From assembly GCA_014529385.2 (NCBI GenBank), contig CM043956.1, positions 90,846,721 through 90,910,720 of the forward strand: a stretch of 64,000 nucleotides of DNA, written 5' to 3'. The stretch is from Adiantum capillus-veneris. Its lineage: Eukaryota > Streptophyta > Polypodiopsida > Polypodiales > Pteridaceae. The position numbers and the translations under genes were made by a program. Below the pieces are notes generated by a model. That model saw nothing but the letters and a program-made list of their open reading frames with translations, was not told the origin of the DNA and searched no databases. Within the stretch, counting starts at the first letter, position 1. Each line of letters opens with the position of its first letter. Shown in pieces: positions 1 to 10,943 of the stretch.

Positions 1-244
1 TCCAATTTGGCTTGGCAAACTCATTCAGCTTCATAAGGTGACTGGTTTCATTGAAGGTTGTTGTTTTGTTGCTTGTGATTCATTGGCTATCGTTTGGCTA
101 CCATTGTAAGAGGGTGGATGGTGAGAGGGCTCCCATAACCCTAAGACAATGTGCTAGTGATGCTATAACCAAATCTTGTTACTTGACTCCGCAAGCTCTA
201 AGTTCCTTTTTGTGCAAAATATAAAGTTGAAGCTAAGTTGTACA

Positions 245-305
<61 letters not shown>

Positions 306-554
306 TTTAGTGTGTGAGAGTGTTCCATTGGTGTTAGGGTTAGTGTAAATTCCTTGCTTGTTTGTGGGTTGCTCTAACGATTCTCCTCTTTTGTGTCCTA
401 GTTCGCTCTTAAACTAGGTGGTGCCCCTTGTGTAGTTGGGATTTGGCTGTGGGTTTGTTGTTTTGGTTTGTGTTGTGTTGTGTCCTAGCCCCATTGAGCA
501 ACACGGGAGCCTTGAAGGGTGTCTAGAGGTTGCTCTTCTTGTTGCCCGCCCTCA
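1..554 (+). repeat. Partial 5' LTR (3' portion) of the gag-only element
   Basis: Matches 5154-5720 of the 3' LTR with scattered substitutions. The copies separate after GCCCGCC, where the 3' LTR holds a few extra bases before its terminal CTCA. The end is placed at the CA at 553-554, just before a candidate primer site. Most of this 2.6 kb LTR lies upstream of the window. Confidence 0.75.
248..301 (+). repeat. (TC)n microsatellite in the 5' LTR
   Basis: An uninterrupted TC run of about 54 bp in the transcribed end of the LTR. The same tract, slightly longer, occurs in the 3' LTR at 5401-5458, so it belongs to the family rather than being a local expansion. Confidence 0.95.
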
Positions 555-558
555 GTTT

Positions 559-578
559 TGGTGCCCCCACGGTGGAGC
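559..578 (+). other. Candidate primer binding site
   Basis: TGGTGCCCCCACGG starts 4 nt after the inferred LTR end. The TGGTGCC start is the usual form of a sequence complementary to a tRNA 3' end. I cannot assign the tRNA with confidence. Confidence 0.45.
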
Positions 579-852
579 GATTGTGTGCTTAGTGTTGTTG
601 TATTGCATGAATGCTTGAATTTCAGCATAATCAAGTAGATTTTATGAATCATGAAAACATGTATGATGAGTTTAATTTCAAGGAAACAAAAATTGATCTA
701 GAATATGGTTTGGATTATGCATAACATAAGAAAGAAAAAAAACATTTTCACATAAAAGTCTAGAATTCATGTTGAAAGACCTTTCAAAACTTTGTGTAGT
801 TAGTTAATGATTGTTTGGAACTAATCTTTGTGTGGTTCTAGCTTGAGAGACT

Positions 853-2151
853 ATGACACGCTATACCTTTGATGATATCCCAATCTTCTTCGGAAATCCA
901 GAAGAAGATGTTGATGATTTTCTTGCTGATTTTAGAATGGTTTGTCATATCCTTGGTAAAAGGGATGACATTGAAAAGGGGGATTTTCTATTGCTATGCC
1001 TTAGAGACAACGCTGAGAAATGGTTTTGGAGTATGTCTTCTCAGATTGAAGATGGATATACCCAAATTTCCAAAGCTTTGAAGGCCAGATTCTCTAAAGT
1101 TCCAACAACAGAGAAAGCATGGGCTTCACTACGGAGACTTCAACAACATGGTGAAGACTACTATGCTTATGAGGATATTTTTTCTCGTCAATGGGAAGGA
1201 TGTGGATTTAGTTCTACATTTTCAGATTATGTAAAAATGGATCAATTTATTTCGGGTTTGTCTCCTTTCCTAAAGACTAATGTTACTTGTAGTGGACCCT
1301 CTACCTTTGAAGAAGCGGTCACTGTTGCCCGAAGGAAGTTTCACAAGTACTTCTACATCAAAAATGGTTTCCATCATGCTGGAAGAACCAACCATCATGA
1401 AAGTGTTTCTATCAAGGAGTCATCTCCTTTACCATACTTGTCTCCTTCTACTCCGACAAATGTTGAAGAAGTTACTTACATGCCAACTGATTATTCAAGT
1501 GCTAAAGTGTGTGGCCAAGATTCAAATGTGGAATCTCTTTCTTCTACCTTTATCACAAGCATGCAAAAATCGACACAAGATATCTCAAATGGCATTGATG
1601 TTTCAATAATGGATACATCCAACCTTTTGGCGGAGGATCAATTTCTAGTCCGAGCAGACAAAGCTTTTATGCAACATGACTCTATGGAGAATGAAGACCT
1701 TGAAGGTAACTTTGATCTTATGGAATGTTCTGAGAGTGTATCTTGTCTAAAAGAAGAGAGTGAAGAAGAAGAGGAAATCATAGGTGGAAAGATCATAGAC
1801 CACATTGATCATAAAGAGATGATTGTGTACATGGAATGCCAACTCCAAAACAAAGTAGAAGAGTGTGAGTTGAATCCATGTGAGGATAATCTTGAAGAAG
1901 TGTTTGAGGATGTTGAAAAGCATTGGTATGACCCATGTATGTTAAGCATGGAGGAACCTATCATGCAAGAAGCCAAATGTTTCACAAAATCAAACAGTAA
2001 TCCATCAACCTTTGAAGTGGTACGATGTGAGGAGTTACAACCTTGCCAAATGGGGGGCTTAGAAGGGGATGAAGAACATGGGAGAGTAGTAAAAGATAAA
2101 ATCATAAAAGGAAACTATCAGAAGGGTATCATTCTCTCCAATGGTGTTTAG
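853..2151 (+). CDS. gag: Retrotransposon gag-like protein
   Basis: A 432-residue intact frame. The N-terminal ~170 residues look like a retrotransposon gag (capsid-type) domain: a short FDDIPIFFGNPEEDVDDFL opening, then a helical segment with LCLRDNAEKWFW, like the usual L.G.A..WF gag motif, and a later QFISGLSP segment. The C-terminal half is acidic (a run of glutamates near residue 305) and has no CCHC zinc knuckle. The ATG at 853 follows a ~300 bp leader after the primer site. Intact coding in a non-autonomous element suggests either recent activity or selection on gag for packaging. It ends in TAG directly before the next frame. I see no fused protease. Capsid assembly in the cytoplasm is the expected role for the family. 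Confidence 0.75.
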   Translation: MTRYTFDDIPIFFGNPEEDVDDFLADFRMVCHILGKRDDIEKGDFLLLCLRDNAEKWFWSMSSQIEDGYTQISKALKARFSKVPTTEKAWASLRRLQQHGEDYYAYEDIFSRQWEGCGFSSTFSDYVKMDQFISGLSPFLKTNVTCSGPSTFEEAVTVARRKFHKYFYIKNGFHHAGRTNHHESVSIKESSPLPYLSPSTPTNVEEVTYMPTDYSSAKVCGQDSNVESLSSTFITSMQKSTQDISNGIDVSIMDTSNLLAEDQFLVRADKAFMQHDSMENEDLEGNFDLMECSESVSCLKEESEEEEEIIGGKIIDHIDHKEMIVYMECQLQNKVEECELNPCEDNLEEVFEDVEKHWYDPCMLSMEEPIMQEAKCFTKSNSNPSTFEVVRCEELQPCQMGGLEGDEEHGRVVKDKIIKGNYQKGIILSNGV

Positions 2152-2168
2152 TGGGTGGCTCTTCATTC

Positions 2169-2894
2169 ATGGGACAATCTCTTAGCAAGGAAATCCAAGC
2201 TTTTGAAGCCCCAATCATCTTAATATTGGGTTTCACCTCTTCAAGGTCAACTTCTCCTCTCTTCACATATACCTTTCATCGGGGACACCATACCTTCTTA
2301 AGCGGAAGAGGACATGAATACTTTGTGATAAATGGATGTCTCCAAATCTTCTTCATTTGGTTCTTTGGTGTATGGAGGTCGCACATTGTGATGCTTCTGG
2401 TCTTCATCATAGATGAAAAACTTGTTGATTGCTACATGTGGATATTTCATCAATCAATACCAAAATCTATTCTCTTCCAATGTATTGGAAGCAATAGAAA
2501 CCTTTGTCTATTATCTACTTATGTGGTAAACTATTTGCAATATCTTCCAATAGCAGTTGGAAGCATGGATCAAGATTTCCTAAATCATGGTCATATAATT
2601 TTTTACTTGTTGATGAGCCTACCCAGGTTGAATGAATTTTATGAGCTACAGTTCAAGAATTTTCTCATACAAGCTCTTGAAGATCGTAGCAGATACATCA
2701 ACTTTACACAGGAGGAAGAGCAACCAATCTTTTATATCACATTCATAGTGATAGATGCAATGATGGACAACAGTAAAATCTACAAGTTTCTTCAACCAAA
2801 ATCAGTAAGTAATTCCATACCATACATCTCGCTTTGGGAAAGATATTTCAAGATCTTTGATCCTGGGGGGTGCTTATGGAAACTTTCTCAATAG
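2169..2894 (+). CDS. Unrecognised second ORF of the gag-only element
   Basis: An open frame of about 240 codons begins right after the gag stop, in a different frame; the first ATG is at 2169. The product is hydrophobic in its N-terminal half (a stretch near LQIFFIWFFGVWRSHIVML could span a membrane) and ends with IFDPGG near the 3' end. It matches no pol domain I know. It may be a genuine accessory frame, a captured fragment, or a chance open frame in the region between gag and the polypurine tract. The lack of a zinc knuckle or catalytic motif argues against a gag continuation. Confidence 0.35.
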   Translation: MGQSLSKEIQAFEAPIILILGFTSSRSTSPLFTYTFHRGHHTFLSGRGHEYFVINGCLQIFFIWFFGVWRSHIVMLLVFIIDEKLVDCYMWIFHQSIPKSILFQCIGSNRNLCLLSTYVVNYLQYLPIAVGSMDQDFLNHGHIIFYLLMSLPRLNEFYELQFKNFLIQALEDRSRYINFTQEEEQPIFYITFIVIDAMMDNSKIYKFLQPKSVSNSIPYISLWERYFKIFDPGGCLWKLSQ

Positions 2895-3074
2895 AGGAGG
2901 TTTACTCCGTCACTTCATTTCATCTTGCTATTGGCTCAAGGAACCTTCCATATCACACAAGGTTTTTTAATCATACAACAAAGGTTCTTCAAAGATAAGA
3001 GCAGACAAAGACAGACGTTACATAATATACATGTTGTATGATCGGATAAATGGTACATGAATGTACCATTATCT

Positions 3075-3085
3075 AAGGGGGGGGC
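3075..3085 (+). other. Polypurine tract of the gag-only element
   Basis: AAGGGGGGGG lies 3 nt upstream of the TGATAG start of the 3' LTR, the position expected for plus-strand priming. Confidence 0.75.
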
Positions 3086-4890
3086 TAATGATAGCCGTTT
3101 TTCGGCTCTCCATAATTGCCATACTAAGTAACTCCACCCTACCAAATTCACCCAAACGCTATGGTTATCCCTACCATTTCACTGTACATAGGCGTGTGTG
3201 AGTTAGGGGGCTTTTCCCATATCTTCTTAAAAACCCTCAGCTAGCTATTCACTGGGCTAGTTAAGCCAAAAAAATTAAAAAATTAAAAAAATAAAAGTAC
3301 ATTATGGCCTCTTTGTGTGTAAATATTTCATTGTTTATATGGCCTAAATATATGGATTTTTTATTATTATTTTGGTATTTTATTTAAATATTTTTACTTA
3401 GGTGTGTGTTTTATTAAACCTATGTACACCTTCTTTCATCCTCTTACACCATAATTATATTTTTTGCCAATATGTACATACTCAAATCTCATATTTTTTC
3501 TTTATACAAATCACTCCCACATTTTCACCCTCACCCTCGTGAAAACAAAAAATTGATTTCTACTATTTGATTACGTTTATTATATTATTTACTTACATAC
3601 CTTTTTCTCTTTCACCCAAAATAATTCAAGGAGGGACCATATCATATGATTCCAATATCTTTCCATATCCATAACTCCTCCATATTTTTATTATTAATTT
3701 TACTCATTATTCTAACACCATGTGCTCATTAAGCTAAAGTCCATGAATAGTCCATACACTAGTCCCACCATGTATATATTTCTTTATTCACCAATAATCC
3801 TCCTCCATGCATGGGTCAAGGGCAACTTGGATGCTTTGTATTATAATATGACAAAGGAGGGGCTCACTCTTCGATGCATCGTACAAATTCAACAAAGGAG
3901 GGGGCCACTAAAAGACTTTTGCAGGCATAAAAAACAGGCTTTTGGGTGAGAATTTTGGCACCTATCTCCACTCCGAATTTGGAGCGGTGGTCAAAAGAGA
4001 AAATGTAGCCCACGCTCTGAATAATCACCTCAACTTTTTTCATGGTTTTTGGAGCTACCAACGGTGAGATATGATTTTTTGAGTGGACCCCAGTCTGCCC
4101 ACTTTTCTCACAAGTAGCTTTTAGTCGTCTCTCACCCTTCCACACACCTACTCACTCTTACACATCCCTCCCTCTCCTTCCCTCACTCAAACCTGCAATT
4201 TCCATGGATTCTCCCACCCTCTTCACCACCCTTCTCTCTCATCCCTATAGTTCTTTTATGAACCTCTACATACATACACCCTCTCCATGTCTCTCTCTCT
4301 TGCTTCTATGTTACAATTTCATTTGCCTCTCCTAAAAATATCTAAAATTCAGCATCTTAACCATGATAACTTTTGCAAATTGAGGATTTTTCATCGACAA
4401 ATCCTCTTTTCAACGTGGTGGTCAACCGTGGCGGCGGCGTAAAGAAGCGAAGAAGAAGAAGAAGACCAACGGTCATTTTTTCCACAATCTACACAAGGGT
4501 GAGTTCAAGCTTCTTCAAAGCTTCACCATCTCAATGATTCTCTTTTAATTCACCCCTCTTCCCTCATCAAATCAACTCATCCTACCCATTGTAAATGTAT
4601 CACTAACAATTCTAGTGATTATTACCACTAACAACTAACTTCTCTTGTAAAAATGCACCCACACTATCAACATATGGAGTAGGCAACCGCACAAGTAAAC
4701 CAAATTCACTCACTCCCATGGAAGTTTCTCTCCTTTCACCACATCAATAATTCTCTTACTTGAGCCCACATCCATGTGACTCAAGAGAAAAGAGAGACCC
4801 CATTCTCATTTGAAATTCATAAAAATTCATAATCCTTGATCTTTCCTAATAAAATTGATTAGGCTTAATCCTAATCAAGGCTTCTAAAAC

Positions 4891-4900
4891 CTATAAATAG
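4891..4900 (+). promoter_or_regulatory. TATA box of the LTR promoter
   Basis: CTATAAATAG is a good plant TATA box, about 830 bp before the LTR end. Transcription would begin roughly 30 bp downstream, so the TC tract would be transcribed. Confidence 0.6.
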
Positions 4901-5397
4901 AACCCATTCCTCCTTGTAAAAGACATCACTATACCATTGCACACTAGATTGAGCGTACCACACGCCAGTTCTATCTTGGTTGTAAAGAGAGAGTAAGCTT
5001 TCTATACACCATCACCTTGGTGCATAGAAAAGCTTGAGCTAGTTTGAGTGAGTGCGAGTAGAAGATATTCTTCCTACCATTGTTTTATCTACCCCAACAT
5101 CAATGAATTGGTAGTTTTGGGTGCAATTCATGTCCAAATGCTCACGCTTCTCCTCCAATTTGGCTTGGCAAACTCATTCAACTTCATAAGGTGACTTGTT
5201 TCATTGAAGGTTGTTGTTTTGTTGCTTGTGATTCATTGGCTATAGTTTGGCTACCATTGTAAGAGGGTGGATGGTGAGAGGGCTCCCATAACCCTAAGAC
5301 AATGTGCTAGTGATGCTATAACCAAATCTTGTCACTTGATTTCGCAAGCTCTAAGTTCCTTTTTGTGCAAAATATAAAGTTGAAGCTAAGTTGTACA

Positions 5398-5400
<3 letters not shown>

Positions 5401-5458
<58 letters not shown>
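5401..5458 (+). repeat. (TC)n microsatellite in the 3' LTR
   Basis: A 58 bp perfect TC run corresponding to 248-301 in the 5' LTR; the two copies differ in length. Confidence 0.95.
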
Positions 5459-5460
<2 letters not shown>

Positions 5461-5720
5461 GTTTTAGTGTGTGAGAGTGTTCCATTGGTGTTAGGGTTAG
5501 TGTAAATTCCTTGCTTGTTTGTGGGTTGCTCTAACGGTTCTCCTCTTTTGCGTCCTAGTTCGCTCTTAAACTAGGTGGTGCCCCTTGTGTAGTTGGGATT
5601 TGGCTGTGGGTTTGTTGTTTTGGTTTGTGTTGTGTTTTGCCCCAGCCCCATTGAGCAGCACGGGAGCCTTGAAGGGTGTCTAGAGGTTGCTCTTCTTGTT
5701 GCCCGCCCCGGACCGCCTCA

Positions 5721-6303
5721 ACATATTCCCAAAATGGTGCAAGTATTGATAGTCAAAAGTCAAAGTCAACTAGCTTCTGTATATCACACAATTCTGCATT
5801 GTCTCCTCTTCAAAGACGATGCAATGTATTTTCCCAGATCTTCTGAACGAGGTACCGGATGAGAATATCAGACTCATTGATTTTCCTTATGGCCTCATCT
5901 ACATTTTGTAATACTATAATGACTGTTTTTGTAGGGCACACAAGATGACTTTTTGCTCGTTGCTACAAAGCATGGTTGTCGGAAAGATAGCAAGAGCTAA
6001 GCTAGTAAAACACCAAAAACTTAATACTCATACATATCTTTTGAAATAAATACAAAATCAGAGTGTCAAACAATAGCAACCAAATAATTGATTGTATATC
6101 AAGAAAAACATCACAATGCTATCCATTTACACCAAAATGAGAGTCAAACAAAGGTAACTAGACCATTAATTATACTTCAAGAAATATTACAACACAAAAC
6201 ACCTAATAGCATCCATAGATTTTGAAATAAAACAAAAACAAAGATTCAACCATATAGTTAATTGTACATTAAGCAAACAGTCACATTGATATCCATTTAT
6301 ACT

Positions 6304-6341
<38 letters not shown>

Positions 6342-6754
6342 GATATTAGAAAGAATTTAGAGTAGTTTCTTAAATTTTTAAAGATAGCCAAAGGTAATGT
6401 TTGGAATTATTTAATATTTTCATAGAGGGAGATGTAGAGAGTTGCACTACATATCATTTTGAAATCTTGAAAATAGAGTAATAAAGAGTAGTTTTTTGGG
6501 GATTGTTGATTTGATTTATATTTGTAGAGAGAGATAGAGAGTGAGAGTGAGATGTAGGTAGTATTTTGAATTATCTTAGAATTACTTAATGTTGAAGAAA
6601 CACAGGTACTTTTTTGAAGATTATTTTATATTTTGAGAGAGTCATAAAAAGAATAGAGTGAATTATATGTAGCGTTTTCAATTGTTTTACAGGTTCATCA
6701 AATTGAAAAGGAAGATAATATGAAGTAAACTATGATCCAAGAAATACTGAGGCC
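5721..6754. other. AT-rich DNA without a recognised gene
   Basis: No coding region is supported. A GA microsatellite (6309-6339) and scattered GAGAG runs are present. Short phrases recur (for example ACAAAATCAGAG, CCAAATAATTGATTGTA and relatives between 6040 and 6300), which suggests old local duplication. Confidence 0.5.
6309..6339 (+). repeat. (GA)n microsatellite
   Basis: A 31 bp GA run in non-coding DNA. Confidence 0.95.
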
Positions 6755-7140
6755 ACGTTACTGGCCAAGTATCGCATGAGTCACTCACATAAAAAACACT
6801 ACAAGCCACGTAACTAGCAAACCAAAAAAATTTACCACTTTTTTTGGCGGCATTATCGACCAAATGTTGCAATATATGTAAAAAATACAGCATGCACTAG
6901 TGAACAACACCATTTTACTGCATTACCAACAAGGTGCCACTTGAATCTAGGGGAATAGGAATTTTATACATACATAACTTAGCTGTTTTACCGACCATAT
7001 GCCCGCATTTGATAAAGGGAAGGGAAGGTGACATCGTCATAAAGATACTATTATTGTTGTGTTATCGACTAGTACCACTATGACGTGCCATACTTATCAT
7101 AGGATACTACTCAGTCATGTTACCGACCAAGTTTCCCATC
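6755..7140 (+). repeat. Degenerate tandem repeat, ~60-90 bp period, core GTTACCGACCAAGTGCC
   Basis: The core recurs in altered form near 6760 (GTTACTGGCCAAGT), 6848 (ATTATCGACCAAATG), 6922 (CATTACCAACAAGGTGCC), 6986 (TTTTACCGACCATATGCC), 7058 (GTTATCGACTAGTACC) and 7118 (GTTACCGACCAAGTTTCC). Between cores there is usually a CATNATAAG..ACTATT-like stretch. It reads as an old minisatellite that has drifted. Confidence 0.55.
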
Positions 7141-7879
7141 ATAAGCACCATTTTGAAGAATGTCCTTACGCACATACACACCCTTCGTGTAGCAAGCTAC
7201 CCACATCTAGCTCTGCACTAGGACTGTGTGCAGCTGCTTGTAGGAGTACACACAAACCCACTCACACCCACACATACAAATGTCAGGAACAATATCCCAA
7301 AGGGCCCATTGGGCCCACCTATGTATTTAATAATGTACCCCACCGGGCTTACTGACGAGTCGGGTGAAGACCTTTGGGAATTGCAATTGCCCTATGGGCC
7401 CGACGGGCTTCTCTAAAACCCAATTGGGTTTTGGCCAGTTCCCAAGTCACCCTAAACCGGAATTTTTGTGAAAATGAAAAGATGTTAACATGTTCTTAAC
7501 ATGTTCACAAGTGTTAATAACAAAAAAAAAAAGTGATCACATTATTATAAAATCCATGCTCTCATGTACAGGCTAAGTCAGTGCTACAGCAGGGTGGCCA
7601 AGCTGCCATCATTTATGTCAACACTCAATAGAATCACATGGGTATCCCCTACATGTATGGCCGATTATTTGAGAGTACCATAACTTGCATCTCCCTTTGG
7701 ATCCTTTGGAAGATCATCACATCAAACTTGTGGTAGGAGGGCAACCAATAAGTGAGGCTCCACATGTGTTGTTTGAACAAGTCTGAAGAAGAAGAGTTAG
7801 AGCGATAGTTAGAAGGCAAATAATTGGACGAGGATGTATATGACCCAATGTAAATTTATTTATTTTTTCACAAGAAAGA

Positions 7880-9665
7880 TGGGTCTTCTCATTTGTATGT
7901 AGGTTATAGGGCACTCAAAAAGTTGTTCGTCAAGAACAAGTTTCTTATGCCTCCCATCAAGTACAATATAGATAGGCTCAATGGGGTAGTAGTCTTCAGC
8001 AAGGGGGATCTCAAAAGTGGTCACCATCAAGTGATCATTGGCAAAACTGATATTTACAAGATGACATTTTGCACCAAATGGGAGTTTTATGAGTTTGTAG
8101 TCTTCTCATTTGGCTTTACAAGAGCAGTAGGGATATTCAATTGTCATATGATGGGAGCATTTCATGACATGGTTGGCATGCATGTGTTCGTCTTTTTAGA
8201 TGACATTCTCATTTTCTTGACATCTTTGTAACAATGCAAGCATGCTTTATAAAAGGGATTAGCATGTTTGGATGAGGACAAGTTGTACTTGCAGCTACAA
8301 CGTTAGAATTTTTTATTGCGGTTTTTTATCTTGGCTAGATTATCTTTGTAGAAGGTTGACCAATCCAGACCTTGCCAAGGTTGAGTAAGCTCTCAGATGG
8401 GAACCTCCTTAATGGCATGTGGTGTGGGTTCATTTGTGGATTTGTGTCAAGCATACAATCCACACATCAAAAATTTCAGGCCTTGTTGCACCATTCTTAT
8501 ATGTGCTCAAGGAAGTTAAGACATGCTGTCAATGTGTAGTTTTGTCTCTTGAAGCCCAAATAGCATTTGAGCAACTTAAAGATGTGGTGATTGAGGCTCC
8601 ATATCTCATCATTGTCTCTTGGGATAACCCCTTCAAGGTTTGGATGAATGCAAGAAACATTGTCATCGGCACTGTGTTCCAACAACATAGCCGTCCAGTA
8701 GCATTTCTTAGTAGAAAATTGATAGTGTAAAACATAACTATTTGATGTATGATAAATAATTTTTTTCTCTCATTTATGCACTTAAAAATTGGAAGCATTT
8801 CTTGTATAGTCAAAAGTTTGTTGGTCACATTGACCAACAAGCACTCAAGTGGCTTTAATCTATGCCTCATGTTCATTCGAGTGACCGTCAAGCAGGGTGT
8901 TCATAAATTTTTGAGTAATTTGGTGGCATAATTGAGTACATTCTAGGTAAGATGAATCCAATTGCAGATGCGTTAATTCACAAAGGTCAAGTTTGGCTCT
9001 TGAAAGGTTTGCAATGTCCATTTAGGGAGTATCCTTTGACAACATGAAGAACCAATATGCAAATCTAGAGGTTGTTAAGTATGTTGCAAGATCTTGCTCC
9101 TCAAGGACCTAAAAACTATCTCATTTGAGATGGGATCTAAGTTAGACATCGACTTTGTGTGTTACATAATCTTAGGCAAGCAATATTGCATGATGCACAT
9201 GATGCACTCATGGGTGGGCACAAAAGCATGAATACACATCAAAGGTAAAACTGCACTTCTATTAGCCGCACATGAGAAATAGTGTGTTTTGATACGTTTT
9301 GTGATGCACAATTTGTCACAAAGTTAATGTCTCTAGGGAAAATTAGTAGGATCTTTTGATGCTATTGCCAATCTTGAATAGAATCTTAAGGACACTTGGA
9401 TGGATTTTGTGATAGGAAGCTTCCTTCTGGATCTAATGTATGCAATAAGCAGTGTCTCACCATTGTAGATCATTTCAATAAGTTTTGCATGCTCAATCCA
9501 TATAAGTCCACTATCATAGCACACTTGAGATATGACACACTTGAGATATGACACGTTTACTCATTAAGCACTAGTATCCTCTATGGCTTACCAATGTTTA
9601 TTGTATTTGCATTAGGAAGTGAACGGGGTATATGAGGGCCTCTTTATTTGGTAGTTCAAGGAAAT
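7880..9665 (+). pseudogene. Fossil Ty3/gypsy pol (RT, RNase H, integrase remnants)
   Basis: Pieces in several frames recall gypsy pol in the right order. At 7970-8220 the RT palm is seen as FSKGDLKSGHHQV (usual F.K.DL.SGYHQ), FCTKWEFYEFVVFSFGFT and FVFLDDILIF. At 8560-8720 the RNase H start is seen as AFEQLKDVVIEAP, PFKVWMNA and PVAFLSRKL. The RNase H end follows at 8760-8930. From about 9340 integrase-like fragments resemble the ..GSFDAIAN..MDFVIG region. Stops and frameshifts are frequent and no LTR can be paired. It is an old relic unable to make protein. It lies on the strand opposite the gypsy element at 11690-25946, so it is a different insertion. Confidence 0.65.
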
Positions 9666-9903
9666 GCTTAACCAAGCCTATAAGAGTGGAAAAAAGGCCT
9701 ATGTTGGGCCTTAAAGAAAAAAAAATAGATTTTTTTCTTTTAAAATAGGTGGATAGCTTAATTTTATAATATATGTTTCAAAATTTTAAATTATCTTTCT
9801 TCCACCCCTGTACTCTCTCATATATATAAACTACTCACTCTCACTTTGAGGTTATTAAAAGGAGCCCTTTTTCAGCCCTCCACCTGTTAGAAAATTAGAA
9901 TTT

Positions 9904-10006
9904 ACTCTCTCTCTCTCTCTCTCTCTTTCTTTGTTGCTTACTTCTGGTAAAAAGTGGAAAGCTTCTAAGGTTGCAAATTTGCTCACTCTCTCTACACTCT
10001 CTTCCT

Positions 10007-10069
<63 letters not shown>
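9904..10069 (+). repeat. Compound CT and TA microsatellites
   Basis: CT run at about 9904-9926, a second CT run at about 10011-10037, running straight into a TA run to about 10069. The open frames crossing this stretch on both strands are low-complexity artefacts. Confidence 0.9.
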
Positions 10070-10071
<2 letters not shown>

Positions 10072-10622
10072 TCTCTCATTCTTCTCCATCCCCACCTCTA
10101 GCTTAGAGCAATGGGATGCACTATTCTACATGTGTGCAAAACATTTCTCTCTCTAGTGCAACCATGAGTAGCCATTTGAATTGAAAGGAGTCTAGCTATC
10201 ATTCCTTCCCTTTCTTCCCTCCACAACATCATCCAAATATCATATCTTTCAACTATTTTTGGTTCTTTTCTCCATAGACAACATCCTCTGCTTGTAGCTG
10301 CTCCATTGTGAATCACCATTACACCTTCTCTCTTTAATTAGCTTAATCAAGCTCACTTTAAATGTCATTCAATACCCTCCCATTGTAAAAATCCAAAATG
10401 GTATTGTTAAAATGTTGATGTGGAGCAAGAACATGTCACCGTGTGAGTTGGCACATCCAATCCCAATGTTGTAGATCAACTACAGTTCATTGAGTACAAA
10501 GCAATCAATTTATGGGTTGATGGTCATATTTACCTGAACGATTATCTAACCAATGCATCCCCATTGTTTTAAAATTTCACTGAGCTATTGCACTAGAAGA
10601 CCTATTTGGCTATTGTAAGAGA

Positions 10623-10943
10623 TTGTATTCTATGTTCTTCGATAAACGAAAGCAAGCAAGCAACTCTTTGTTGCATACTCTTCACTTCAAGAAAAGTATA
10701 TCAAGAACATTCAACAACTCTAAGAGGAAGCAGCTCAACGAGGAAATGGAAAAGCTTAAACAAAAATTAGTCCAACAAAAACAAAACCAAGAGCAATGCA
10801 TGGACAATTACTTTCAACTACAACACACTACACGTAATATGTGGTATCAAAAGGATAATCTCACACACATTTTCCTTGGCTTCCAAATTCACAAATGCAA
10901 GAGACAAACGATGTCTGTGCTATCTTCATGTGGTAAAGAATGA
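10623..10943 (+). CDS. Unrecognised short ORF with a coiled-coil-like segment
   Basis: A 106-codon frame. Residues ~35-60 (RKQLNEEMEKLKQKLVQQKQ) are a charged heptad-like stretch that could form a coiled coil. The rest matches no family I know. Nearby open stretches on the same strand (about 11115-11210 with KELLELLDDPSNASITKVL, and 11361-11597) have a protein-like look and could be degraded exons of the same gene, but I cannot join them. It may equally be a decayed transposon piece. Confidence 0.25.
   Translation: MYSMFFDKRKQASNSLLHTLHFKKSISRTFNNSKRKQLNEEMEKLKQKLVQQKQNQEQCMDNYFQLQHTTRNMWYQKDNLTHIFLGFQIHKCKRQTMSVLSSCGKE

Larger units (their letters stand above)
1..5720 (+). mobile_element. 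Non-autonomous gag-only LTR retrotransposon (TR-GAG type), 5' end cut by the window
   Basis: Direct repeats at 1-554 and about 5154-5720 are near-identical and represent the ends of two LTRs. Between them lie a gag-like ORF, a second ORF and a polypurine tract at 3075-3085, followed by a 3' LTR starting TGATAG. No protease, RT, RNase H or integrase motif is visible in the ~2.5 kb interior. LTR plus gag without pol is the definition of TR-GAG elements described in plants, which depend on an autonomous partner for replication proteins. The 5' LTR start lies outside the window, so the target duplication cannot be tested; the bases after the 3' LTR are ACATA. Confidence 0.8.
3089..5720 (+). repeat. 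Complete 3' LTR, about 2.63 kb
   Basis: Starts TGATAGCC directly after the polypurine tract and ends GCCTCA. Its last ~565 bp match the partial LTR at 1-554. It contains a TATA box, a long TC tract and no recognisable coding sequence. A 2.6 kb LTR around a 2.5 kb interior is unusually LTR-heavy. Confidence 0.7.

Noticed and set aside
7280-7440. GGGCCC-rich stretch as a regulatory or structural element
   Set aside because: Short inverted repeats (GGGCCCATTGGGCCC) are present, but there is no second copy or gene context to support a role.
9855-10156. Open frames on both strands around 9.9-10.1 kb
   Set aside because: They translate CT and TA microsatellites (Arg-Glu, Ser-Leu and Tyr-Ile repeats).
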